Below are positions 39,416 through 46,828 of a stretch of DNA of 46,828 nucleotides, piece after piece; the stretch's first letter is position 1; each line of letters starts with the position of its first letter. Source of the stretch: Phycisphaerales bacterium (GTDB taxonomy: Bacteria; Planctomycetota; Phycisphaerae; Phycisphaerales; UBA1924). The position numbers were made by a program, and so were the translations under genes. The stretch spans positions 1 through 46,828 of the forward strand of contig JANQQZ010000164.1 of the NCBI GenBank assembly GCA_028284805.1, given 5' to 3'. The notes below the pieces were generated by a model, which was given only the letters and a program-made list of their open reading frames with translations, ran no database searches and was not told the DNA's origin.

Positions 39416-42400
39416 TTGCAGCCCGCGAGATCCTGCAAGTGCTGCAAGATGTCGGCCGAGTCGAGCACGCCGTCGCTGTTCAGATCCACAGCACCCGGGC
39501 ATGGTTCGCTCGCGAGGATCACCGCGTCATACGCGGTCGTCACCTGCGAGTCCGACAGCAGGGTGTTCTGATAGAACCGATAGATCGCGATGAGGCCGTC
39601 GAACGGAGCGGGGCTGAGCCCGCCGACCATCGATGAGGTGACCTGTCCGAGGCCAGACGGATTGCCACCGGCCCAGCGTTCGGTCCCGCCTGTGTTCACA
39701 AACGCCTCGAACTGTCCATCGAGGTAGAGCCGCACTTCGCCCGTGTTGATGTTGATCGTGCCGACGACTTGATGCCAGTCCGTTGTGATGGGGGCCGAGA
39801 CCCGAGCGGGCGTTGGTGAGCCGTTCTGGACATCGAGATGGATCTGCCCGTTCTCGATCAGCAGCGCCGCCCCGCGGGCACCGCCGCCGGCCTCCCACAG
39901 GATCTGCTGCGTTCCTGTCTCGGTCGCCCGGAACCACATCTCGATGGTGCTCGGTGAACGCGAGGGGTCTTCGTAGCCGGCGCTGCTCGCCGAGGCAGCA
40001 GGGAACCGGTAGGCCGCGTCGATGAGCGGCGCGGGGCTGTCGTTGACCGCCTCGGGCGACAAGGCCCCGCCGAACGTCCACACGCGAGATGCATCGGTAC
40101 CTGGAGGCGCAAGATCCCAGGTCCCATCACCGGGCACGTCGCTCCAGGCCTGATTGTTCACCCGGATGCCACCGGGCAGCGCAGGCCCGCCACCGCCGCA
40201 GCCCTCGGCGGCATCAAACAGCTCTAGGTACCTCAGCGTGTCGAAGAACTCGGCGTACCCGTCGTTGTTGAGATCCCCCGCGCAATCGAGCGGTCCCCTG
40301 ATACGAAGCCTCCCGGTTCCCGAGAACAGCGAGGGATGCGAGCTCGCATCAAAGAACTCACCGGCAAGCACACTGCCGTCGGCCGCGACGGCGCCCACAA
40401 TCTCTACGCCTTCGAAGTCGAGGGCCACCGGCGCCTCGAGGCCCTCGGTCGGGGTCTCGATGTCGAGCACGGTCATGTTTCCAAGCAGATCCGGAGCGAA
40501 CGCATCGTCCGGGTCGGTCAGCACGAGCAGCGCGTCGCCGTCGACATGTACGATCGCAGGCCCCAGCTCACCCGACTGGCGGACCGTGACTCGCCCTTCC
40601 GCGATCGCAAACTCGCCCGTGGTGTCGACGCGCCCGGTGAGCTCCATCGGGAACCCGCCGGTCTTGAGATAGTGTCGTCCCGCCCGTTCTTCGAACAGCC
40701 CGCCGGAGACAACGAGCATCTGGTTGCCGGTGCCCTCGATGAACACGTCGTCCCACGCATACACGTCGAGATCGATGACTGCCGGGTGCTCGCCCAATCC
40801 GGTCGCGGTGGTGTCCATCGCGAGGCTCGGAGGAGTGCCGTCGAGTGCGTCGGTCAGCATCAACGGTAAACCCGCGATCGTGACGCCGGAATCCAAAGCG
40901 CTCGTGTGCGTGCCGGTGAAGGTCACGGAGTTCGCCATCGCCTTGAGTTGGTTGAGCCTGGCGAGCGAACTCGTTGCAACGTACGCGCTCGCGGCGGTCG
41001 GGAAGGTCAGACGCAGGTTCGCATAGGCATCGCGCGGGAAGAGCGTCGCTGTCGCGGGCGAACCCCCTTCGCCCTGCCAAGCCCCTGCGTCCGTCCAGCC
41101 ACCCGAGCCGACAGCCGAGGCCCTGTACTCGAAGCCATCGACACCAATGTTGACGTCGGTGGGGCCCCATCGAGGCTTGGTGTACTCGGCCTCGAAGGCG
41201 TTGATGATGTTCGTCATGTCCTTGACAACACCGGGGAACGCATCGTTGAGCACGCTGTTCTCGGCGGGGTTGTTCACGATGTCGTACAGGAACGGCCCGC
41301 CGATGTTCTCGATGGTGAGTTTGAAGTCGCCCTGCCGAGCGCCGGCGACGATCGGGTTGTTGCCGCGAACGAACACGGTGTCCCGCGGGGCTCCGGAGAG
41401 CGTGCCGTTGAGGTAGGGGAGCAGGTTGACGCCGTCTGTGAAGTCGCTCGGACCGAGCGGCTGGCCCGCAAGGGTCAGGAATGTGGGCGTCAGATCGACC
41501 GAGTCCACCGGGTCGTCGAACGAAGCCCCGGTGTTCGGGATGCCGGGACCTGCCATCGCCATCATGACGCGGATGCCGCCGTCGAATGTGTCCGACTTCT
41601 TCCCGCGCAGCGGGAAGTTCCGCGCGGAGTTGGCGGTCTCGCCCCCATTGTCGTTTATGAAGCACACGACGGTGTTGTCAAGGATGCTGTCTGCGGTGTC
41701 TCCATCCCCGTTCGGATCATCGAGACTGTCGAGAATCGTCTGCACGCCATCATCGAACGCGATCATCATGGCGGCATAGGTCCGGCGGTTACCGGTTAGC
41801 CCCAAGCCCAGATTGTCAACGCGATCGAAGTATTCCTGTGTGGCCTGGAGCGGGCCGTGCGGCGCGGTGAAGGACGCAATCGCGAAGAACGGGCCACCCG
41901 CCTGCGACCGAACGCCGATGTAGTCTGCAACCTCGTCGGCCATGATGTCAGTCAGGTACGCGTTTGTCGGGTAGTTGCCTTCGATAACGGTGTCGGTGAT
42001 CTGGTTCGTCGCCGTGTTGAGCGTCATCTCGCGGAGGAGCTTGGAGTATCCCGACGTGTCACCGATGAAGTAGCTTCGCGAGCCTGACGTGATGCCCCAG
42101 AAGTAGTCGATACCGTGCCGAACAGGCAGGTTGCCCTCCGTGACGACCGTGCTGCCCTGCACGACGTCGAGCTCGGTGCCGAGATGCCACTTGCCGAAGT
42201 AGCCGACGTGATAGCCAGCGTCGTTGAGCCGCTCGAAGAGCGTCGTATCGCTCAGGTGCAGCCCTTCTACCTGGCTGTCGGAGGCGTCGAGCGAGTCGGG
42301 TGCGTTGTTGTCGTAGCCAGTACGTTGGTTGTGCACACCGAGAAACATGCGCGCCCGGCTCGGGCTGCAGACCGGGGCGGTGTACGCGGCCCGGAACCAC

Positions 42401-42612
42401 CGCCCGCGGTCAGCAATCGAGTCGAGCGCAGGCGTTGGGATCTCGCCGTTACCCTGATCGTTGAAGCCGAAGTCGGCCCAGCCGGCATCATCCGAGATGA
42501 TGAACACGATGTTGGGCTGCGCGTGTGCCGTTGCTGCCAGACAGAACCAAGCGATCGCAGCAGACACCAGCCGAACGGGCCCGAGCGAAGAAGAACCCTC
42601 AAACACGCGCAT
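39412..42612 (-). CDS. Multidomain sulfatase with beta-helix-like, LamG and two dockerin segments, number 4
   Basis: The product is 1066 residues from ATG 42612, after a strong GAGGAGAAGGAG site. The signal peptide ends at ATAHA. The sulfatase domain (about 33-480) has metal site SDDAGWADFGF, modified Cys82 in CSPSRARMFLG, GKWHLGTELD and INDNGGETAN. A beta-rich part (about 500-755) resembles autotransporter-like repeats. Then come a dockerin-like segment (NNDGYAEFFDTLRYLELFD), a LamG-like domain (about 800-1030, with TIEMWFRATETGTQQ and DWHQVVGTINI) and a terminal segment NSDGVLDSADILQHL. Two dockerin-like segments flanking a LamG domain are unusual. It lies 77 bases after the PEP-CTERM gene. 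Confidence 0.9.
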   Translation of the reverse strand: MRVFEGSSSLGPVRLVSAAIAWFCLAATAHAQPNIVFIISDDAGWADFGFNDQGNGEIPTPALDSIADRGRWFRAAYTAPVCSPSRARMFLGVHNQRTGYDNNAPDSLDASDSQVEGLHLSDTTLFERLNDAGYHVGYFGKWHLGTELDVVQGSTVVTEGNLPVRHGIDYFWGITSGSRSYFIGDTSGYSKLLREMTLNTATNQITDTVIEGNYPTNAYLTDIMADEVADYIGVRSQAGGPFFAIASFTAPHGPLQATQEYFDRVDNLGLGLTGNRRTYAAMMIAFDDGVQTILDSLDDPNGDGDTADSILDNTVVCFINDNGGETANSARNFPLRGKKSDTFDGGIRVMMAMAGPGIPNTGASFDDPVDSVDLTPTFLTLAGQPLGPSDFTDGVNLLPYLNGTLSGAPRDTVFVRGNNPIVAGARQGDFKLTIENIGGPFLYDIVNNPAENSVLNDAFPGVVKDMTNIINAFEAEYTKPRWGPTDVNIGVDGFEYRASAVGSGGWTDAGAWQGEGGSPATATLFPRDAYANLRLTFPTAASAYVATSSLARLNQLKAMANSVTFTGTHTSALDSGVTIAGLPLMLTDALDGTPPSLAMDTTATGLGEHPAVIDLDVYAWDDVFIEGTGNQMLVVSGGLFEERAGRHYLKTGGFPMELTGRVDTTGEFAIAEGRVTVRQSGELGPAIVHVDGDALLVLTDPDDAFAPDLLGNMTVLDIETPTEGLEAPVALDFEGVEIVGAVAADGSVLAGEFFDASSHPSLFSGTGRLRIRGPLDCAGDLNNDGYAEFFDTLRYLELFDAAEGCGGGGPALPGGIRVNNQAWSDVPGDGTWDLAPPGTDASRVWTFGGALSPEAVNDSPAPLIDAAYRFPAASASSAGYEDPSRSPSTIEMWFRATETGTQQILWEAGGGARGAALLIENGQIHLDVQNGSPTPARVSAPITTDWHQVVGTININTGEVRLYLDGQFEAFVNTGGTERWAGGNPSGLGQVTSSMVGGLSPAPFDGLIAIYRFYQNTLLSDSQVTTAYDAVILASEPCPGAVDLNSDGVLDSADILQHLQDLAGCN

Positions 42613-42682
42613 GCTCCTTCTCCTCGGGTCGAGAGTTCAATCGGCTTGGATCATCGGTGCCTCTGCCGTGGCCAGCCTGGCG

Positions 42683-42699
42683 TTCGCACTCAGTGCGAA
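42683..42699 (-). repeat. Palindrome across the stop of the PEP-CTERM gene
   Basis: TTCGCACTGAGTGCGAA is a perfect palindrome with eight-base arms around one base. It overlaps the stop codon at 42690-42692. As RNA it could fold with a five-base loop and lower read-through to sulfatase 4, but no T-run follows. Confidence 0.35.
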
Positions 42700-43382
42700 G
42701 CGCGACGACGCCCGGAGGCCGCGAGCCCACCGAGTCCGAGCAGAGCGACCGTTGTCGGAGCCGGGATGACCGTGCCCGCGATCGTGAAGTTGGTGTACTG
42801 AGCACCTTCGTTCCCGACCCGGTTGCCGCTGTTGAGGTTGATCCGGCGGGCCGAGCTCGGTTGCGGGCCGTTCTTCAAGCGGAACGCGCCGGTGCTGCGC
42901 ACACGCATGACGAAACCGGTTGAGTCCGCGACGAAGTCGATCGGAGAATCAAACATCGCGCCCGCGACGAACACGCCCGTCCCGGCGAGGCCGAAGTCAA
43001 CATCGGCCGAGCCGAGCAGCGTTTCATCGGCCAGCCCGCCGTACTGGTTCGGGTTGCCACCGCCACCCAGGCCGTAGATCTCGATGGTGAACGTTCCGTT
43101 CTGGGTGTTCTGCGTCGCGTCGCTGTCGGGGTTGTTCGCCCAGAGCGGCAGCACAACACCGGTGAGCGAGACCTCGTCACCCGGGTTGAACAGGCCTGTC
43201 AACTCCCACGCCGCGAACGCGGCGATGCCGTTATCGACATTGAGATCGCTGCCGCCGGTGACTGCCTCATCGACAAGCAGATCGGCGCCCAGATCACCAG
43301 GCATGTACGGCGCGAACATCGCCTGGCCCGAAGCCATCGACGCCAGCGCACAGGAACCCATCAGAACGATTGCAGCTTTCAT
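42690..43382 (-). CDS. Secreted PEP-CTERM-like surface protein
   Basis: The protein has 230 residues from ATG 43382 after AAGGGAGAG. Signal peptide MKAAIVLMGSCALASMASGQ. Residues 25-200 form a Gly/Asn/Asp-rich beta domain without a known catalytic motif. The C-terminus VIPAPTTVALLGLGGLAASG followed by RRR is a PEP-CTERM sorting signal of the P-A-P type: short motif, membrane helix, basic tail. Exosortase would recognise it, but no exosortase gene is in the window. It starts a leftward pair with sulfatase 4. A CTGTTTCA box lies 108 bases upstream. The function may be surface or matrix binding. Confidence 0.83.
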   Translation of the reverse strand: MKAAIVLMGSCALASMASGQAMFAPYMPGDLGADLLVDEAVTGGSDLNVDNGIAAFAAWELTGLFNPGDEVSLTGVVLPLWANNPDSDATQNTQNGTFTIEIYGLGGGGNPNQYGGLADETLLGSADVDFGLAGTGVFVAGAMFDSPIDFVADSTGFVMRVRSTGAFRLKNGPQPSSARRINLNSGNRVGNEGAQYTNFTIAGTVIPAPTTVALLGLGGLAASGRRRASH

Positions 43383-43798
43383 CTGTGTCTCTCCCTTACC
43401 CTGCAAGGCATCGGCCTCGACCGTCTGCGAACGGCCCGGCCATTGCCGAGCGTATCGAAACGCCCGGCTCGATGCAACACATTCATAGACTGTTTCACGG
43501 CCTCCCTTCGTGTTATCGGTCGTCTTCCATTCAGCAGGCATGCCAACCGATCAACGGAGAGCGTATTTGCATTTTGATAGGAATAATCTCGTGCTCATCG
43601 CACTGACCGAGGCACCACTCGGGTCCACAAGCCGATCAGTCGTTCTGATTCAGATCCCGATTTGGTGATCGCTGTGCCCTCAACCCACAGCGTGGCGGGT
43701 TTGGGTTAGACGCCATTCACGCATCGACCGTGATCGAGAGAGCATGCGGCGCATTGTGGGGCCGACCCGAACGAGCGCGTGGCATCCCCGACCGCAGA
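43383..43798. other. Intergenic region upstream of the PEP-CTERM gene
   Basis: These 416 bases lie between the stop of sulfatase 5 and the PEP-CTERM start, both leftward genes. No gene is evident. An AT-rich patch near 43560-43590 and the CTGTTTCA box suggest the promoter. I see no strong terminator for sulfatase 5. Confidence 0.45.
43490..43497 (+). promoter_or_regulatory. Single CTGTTTCA box
   Basis: This 8-mer matches the core of the boxes at 25516, 30716 and 30851. It lies 108 bases before the PEP-CTERM start and points away from it. No good second arm is present, so it may be a half-site or a chance match. Confidence 0.35.
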
Positions 43799-45748
43799 TC
43801 AAGGCACGCCAGTGGTGTCGGCGCCGCTCGGCGCGCCGGTGCCGACAGCCAGCAGATCCAGTTCAGCAATCGACGTGAACGGCGTGCCGGCCACGCAGCT
43901 GTGCGCGACAATCGTGAAGTACCGGCCGGTCATCGGCCGCTCGAAGCGCACTTCCTTCTGACGCTTCGACGCGTCGAACGCGCCCTCCGTGATCGGGCCG
44001 CCGCGCTCCAGCGTCTCACTCAGGTAGACCGAGTAGCGACCGATGCTGCCGTTGTCGCTGCCGTCCTGCCGCGGCAGATACCGGAAGCCGGCGATGGTTG
44101 TTGGTTCGCCGAGATCGATCGTGAGGTGGTGGGGGTGCGCCGGCTTCGCCGGCTGAAACTCGGTGTGCCACCACGACCGCGGCCGTCCGTCGAAGGCAAG
44201 CGGGCCCGGTCGACCGGGGCGCGCATTCTCACTGCTGACGTCGGCGACGCGCCACATCTCGCGCGGCACAGTCTGCGCGGCCGGAAGCAGCCGTTCTCGT
44301 GGGAGCGGGAGTGCGCTCCGATCGACACCCTTGGCCATGCTGAACACCGGTGACGGCGTGTGGGCGTCGCGCATGATCCGACGCATCTGGTCCACGATAT
44401 CGGGATGCTCGGCAGAGACGTCACGCGTCTCCCCGGGATCACGATCCAGACGATACAGCTCGATCGGCGTGTTCGTGTTCCTGATGGCGTTCAGCCGCAC
44501 ACCTTTCCACTGCCCCATGCGGACCGCCTGGCTGCCGCCCCGTTCGTAGAACTCCCAGTAGAGGTACTCGTGCTTTCTTTGCTCGCCAACGTTCCCGAGC
44601 AGCGTCGGGACGATCGAGATCCCGTCGGTCCAGTCGGGAACCGTGCCGCGGGCCAGTTCGACAGCTGTGGGCAGGAAGTCCCACATCGCCGTCGGCAAAT
44701 CGCTCGTCCGGCCGGGCTCGATCGTGCCGGGCCAAAGCACGATGAGCGGCAGCCGGATGCCCCCTTCATAGAGATCGCGCTTCTGGCCGCGGAACGGACC
44801 GTTCGAATCCAGCTCATCGGATCGCTTGCCACCCTCGGAGCTCGGCCCGTTGTCCGACGTGAAGAACACCACAGTGTTCTCGGCCAAGCCCTGCTGCTCG
44901 AGCTTGTCGATGACTCGGCCCAAAGCATCGTCGATGAAACTCATCATCGCCGCATACGCGGCCTTGGGCTGGCGCTGCTTGTAGTAGCCGCCTGCGTCGT
45001 GCGGCATCTCGTCAAACCGATCGGCGTACGCCGATGTGAACTCGTCCGGGGCAACCAGATCCGCGTGGGGCGGTGTGAGCGCCAGATGCAGGAAGAACGG
45101 GCGATCACCCGATCGACCGTCAATCCAGTCGAGCGCTTCTTGTGTGAACACCTCGCTGACATACAGCCGGCCTGTCTTGCCGTGGTTGCCAGCCAAGTCC
45201 ATCCGTTCGCCGTTCTTCCAGATCCACTCGGGGTAGTGGCGGTGCGCCCTCCGGTGACTGGTCATGCCCACGAAGTGGTCGAACCCCTTGCGATTGGGAA
45301 GCCCACCGTCCTCGCTGTTGCACGACAGCCCGGACTTGCCGATAAGGGCGGTCTCGTAGCCCTCGTTCTTGAGCAGACTCGCCACGGTGATGTCGTGCGG
45401 GTCCTCCCGGAACTGGATATCGCCCGCATTGCCACGCTGCCACACGTTCCCCGTGTGCTGCCCCGCAAACAGCGACGCCCGTGACGGCGCACAGACTGTC
45501 GAGCCGGCGTAGGCATCCGTGAAGAGAAGTCCGTCGGCCGCCATCGCATCGATGTTCGGCGTCTCGAAATGGACCTGCCCGGTCACGCTCAAGTCGCCGT
45601 AGCCCATGTCATCGACGAGGATGTACACGATGTTCGGTCGCTGAATGTCGCGGTGGTCCGTGCTCTGCTGCGCGTACGCGCGGCCGCACAAGAGAACCAT
45701 CACGATCGCAAGGCATGCGAGGAGTTCGATGTGTCGTGTAGTTGTCAC
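43799..45748 (-). CDS. Secreted Cys-type sulfatase with C-terminal F5/8 type C-like domain, number 5
   Basis: The product is 649 residues from GTG 45748, preceded by GAGGGGGG. The signal peptide ends near CGRAYAQ. Arylsulfatase-A-like core: metal Asp46-Asp47 in VYILVDDMGYGDLS, modified Cys86 in CAPSRASLFAGQH, IGKSGLSCNSEDGG in place of GKWHLG, and FTSDNGPSSEGG. From about 490 to 640 there is a discoidin-like domain (HHLTIDLGEPTTIAGFRYLPRQ, then KEVRFERPMTGRYFTI), likely glycan-binding. It has no dockerin. Its GKSGL variant suggests a subgroup separate from numbers 1, 2 and 4. Confidence 0.92.
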   Translation of the reverse strand: MTTTRHIELLACLAIVMVLLCGRAYAQQSTDHRDIQRPNIVYILVDDMGYGDLSVTGQVHFETPNIDAMAADGLLFTDAYAGSTVCAPSRASLFAGQHTGNVWQRGNAGDIQFREDPHDITVASLLKNEGYETALIGKSGLSCNSEDGGLPNRKGFDHFVGMTSHRRAHRHYPEWIWKNGERMDLAGNHGKTGRLYVSEVFTQEALDWIDGRSGDRPFFLHLALTPPHADLVAPDEFTSAYADRFDEMPHDAGGYYKQRQPKAAYAAMMSFIDDALGRVIDKLEQQGLAENTVVFFTSDNGPSSEGGKRSDELDSNGPFRGQKRDLYEGGIRLPLIVLWPGTIEPGRTSDLPTAMWDFLPTAVELARGTVPDWTDGISIVPTLLGNVGEQRKHEYLYWEFYERGGSQAVRMGQWKGVRLNAIRNTNTPIELYRLDRDPGETRDVSAEHPDIVDQMRRIMRDAHTPSPVFSMAKGVDRSALPLPRERLLPAAQTVPREMWRVADVSSENARPGRPGPLAFDGRPRSWWHTEFQPAKPAHPHHLTIDLGEPTTIAGFRYLPRQDGSDNGSIGRYSVYLSETLERGGPITEGAFDASKRQKEVRFERPMTGRYFTIVAHSCVAGTPFTSIAELDLLAVGTGAPSGADTTGVP

Positions 45749-46110
45749 TGTGAACTGCCCCCCTCTTTTTTGTACCGATTTCTATGCTACTCCAATGTCG
45801 CTTCCCAACTGCATCAGAGGGCTGCGGAGCGGAGCAGGCCTCTGTGAGACCGTTTCGGAGGCTGGAGGCTGGTAGCACGCCAAGCCGATCAACTCGGGCT
45901 TGCGGCCGTGCAGGGCTGAGCCCCGATTCCCTCTCGGTATCCCTCCCGCATATCGCTACGAGAAACACTTGACAGGATCGAGGCGATTCTCGGCTGATCG
46001 GGGCATGAACTCGCGATGCAGAGACATCCGCGAAATCGCACGTATCCCGCAAAGCACAGCTGAAATGCAAGTCTGGAGCGTCCCGAACCAGGACAAATCG
46101 AAAACGAAAG
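45749..46110. other. Intergenic region before tRNA-Ser
   Basis: These 362 bases hold the promoter of sulfatase 5. On its strand TAGCAT near 45782-45787 could be a -10, as in TGATAGCAT before lacZ. A short tandem repeat (GGAGGCT twice) lies near 45855. TTGACA near 45969 on the plus strand faces no gene. Nothing else is evident. Confidence 0.4.
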
Positions 46111-46197
46111 CGGAGCGGGTGGGATTCGAACCCACGAGGGGCTTGCACCCCCACACGAATTCCAATCGTGCGCCTTAAACCGCTCGGCCACCGCTCC
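46111..46197 (-). tRNA. tRNA-Ser, anticodon GGA
   Basis: The 87-base RNA folds as a class II tRNA. The acceptor arms are GGAGCGG and CCGCTCC with discriminator G. The D arm is GCC/GGC. The anticodon stem CACGA/TCGTG holds loop TTGGAAT, giving anticodon GGA for codons UCC and UCU. The long variable arm GGGG/CCCC and the T arm GTGGG-TTCGAAT-CCCAC are complete. CCA is not encoded. It lies 23 bases after the PAP2 stop on the same strand. Confidence 0.97.
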
Positions 46198-46220
46198 GTG
46201 TCAAGCGAACGCCATCCTAG

Positions 46221-46828
46221 TCACCCCGCCTCGGCTCCGCGACGCGACATCCGCCCGGCGATCGCCCGGCCCCACCCGCCGGACACGGCCGCGTGCGACA
46301 CCGCGTAGCCGACCGCCGCGCCCAGCACGACGTCCGACGGCCAGTGCGCGCCGAACAGCACCCGGCTGAACCCGACGACCGCGACCCAGCCGACCGCCAC
46401 CCACTTGAGCCGAGGGTACGTCAACGCCAGAAACACAGCGAGCGCCGTCGCCCCCGACGTGTGGCTCGAGGGCATCGACCAGAGGTCGCTCGAGATGCCC
46501 GCCCAGAACTGCCACGCGTAGTGCACGCCCTCGCCAGGCCCCAGCGGGTAGGCCGCAAATGGGCCGAGGATCAACTCCGGCTCATCGAAGCGGGGCCTCG
46601 GTCGGCCGATGAGCATCTTCGCGCCGAGCACCACGACCGAGGTCGACAGCGTCGCCGCCGCCAGATCCCAGAGCCTGGCGACCCTGGCGGGGTCGAGCAA
46701 CCAGATGAAGAGCCCGACCAAGACCACAGAGCTCAGACCACCGAACTGCTGGAGCGCGTTGAGTTCGCGGATGACGTCGCCCCCGAGCAGGCGTCCACCG
46801 TCGGCGCTGCGCTCGTCAAGCCCGTTGA
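46221..46828 (-). CDS. PAP2-family phosphatase, N-terminus cut by window edge
   Basis: The frame runs from the right edge to a TGA at 46221-46223 (202 codons seen). A GTG at 46727 exists, but the upstream part (GGDVIRELNALQQFGG) is open and matches this family, so I treat the gene as truncated. The phosphatase signature is split as expected: KMLIGRPRP, MPSSHTSGA and SRVLFGAHWPSD. The middle one has PSSHT instead of PSGHT. Several membrane segments are visible. Such enzymes dephosphorylate undecaprenyl pyrophosphate or phosphatidate at the inner membrane; which one cannot be told here. Confidence 0.9.
   Translation of the reverse strand, partial: NGLDERSADGGRLLGGDVIRELNALQQFGGLSSVVLVGLFIWLLDPARVARLWDLAAATLSTSVVVLGAKMLIGRPRPRFDEPELILGPFAAYPLGPGEGVHYAWQFWAGISSDLWSMPSSHTSGATALAVFLALTYPRLKWVAVGWVAVVGFSRVLFGAHWPSDVVLGAAVGYAVSHAAVSGGWGRAIAGRMSRRGAEAG

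Noticed and set aside
45850-45880. Short tandem repeat GGAGGCT x2
   Set aside because: Only two units; likely chance in GC-rich DNA.

Overview
This GC-rich window with dense gene packing looks chromosomal and planctomycetal, most likely a marine member of the Phycisphaerae. The evidence is a stock of secreted proteins ending in short dockerin-like Asp/Asn-Gly doublets (pattern D-x-N-x-D-G...P-A-D-F-N-A-W-I), prepilin-type proteins with a C-terminal DGH motif, a PEP-CTERM-like protein, many Cys-type sulfatases, and LamG and lamin-tail domains. I see no phage genes, insertion sequences or CRISPR array. The taxonomic call is inferred from family content, not from a marker gene.

Layout. (1) 1-6839: a truncated TPR protein diverges from a MacA/MacB/TolC-type efflux operon (adaptor, ATPase, permease, outer-membrane lipoprotein). 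(2) 7057-15633: a GntR/UTRA regulator, then a pseudopilin, a lamin-tail/dockerin protein, a secreted metallophosphoesterase and a convergent secreted endonuclease/exonuclease/phosphatase-fold protein with a dockerin. (3) 16437-24517: a galactose-use cluster with an SGLT-type Na+/sugar symporter, a GH2 beta-galactosidase carrying an inserted LamG-like domain, an aldose-epimerase-like protein and galactokinase. (4) 24645-32893: a dockerin protein, then a beta-1,3-glucan (laminarin) set: a second pseudopilin, a GH128-like enzyme with ricin-like domains, and a GH16 enzyme. A LamG/dockerin protein diverges from these. (5) 33022-45748: five sulfatases, a PhoD-like phosphatase and a PEP-CTERM protein, which suggests use of sulfated polysaccharides. 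(6) tRNA-Ser(GGA) and a truncated PAP2 phosphatase at the right edge.

How it fits together. Secreted enzymes would cut laminarin and sulfated, galactose-containing glycans. Sulfatases would remove sulfate, LacZ would release galactose, and the symporter, epimerase and GalK would import and phosphorylate it. Two pseudopilin genes are each followed by a hairpin and then a large dockerin-bearing secreted protein, which suggests a repeated pseudopilin-cargo module.

The most interesting non-coding signals are four. First, two 23-bp near-identical operator-like boxes (21/23 matches) lie in the divergent promoter region 30650-30973; their CTGTTTCA core recurs as a perfect inverted repeat at 25499-25523 and once at 43490. 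Second, GTCTAGAC operator-like sites sit in a duplicated 32-33 bp module beside the gntR gene, with a related site before the nuclease gene. Third, an 11-bp sequence, TGATAGCATCA, lies before both lacZ and the second pseudopilin. Fourth, a strong terminator lies inside the pseudopilin-GH128-GH16 gene set.
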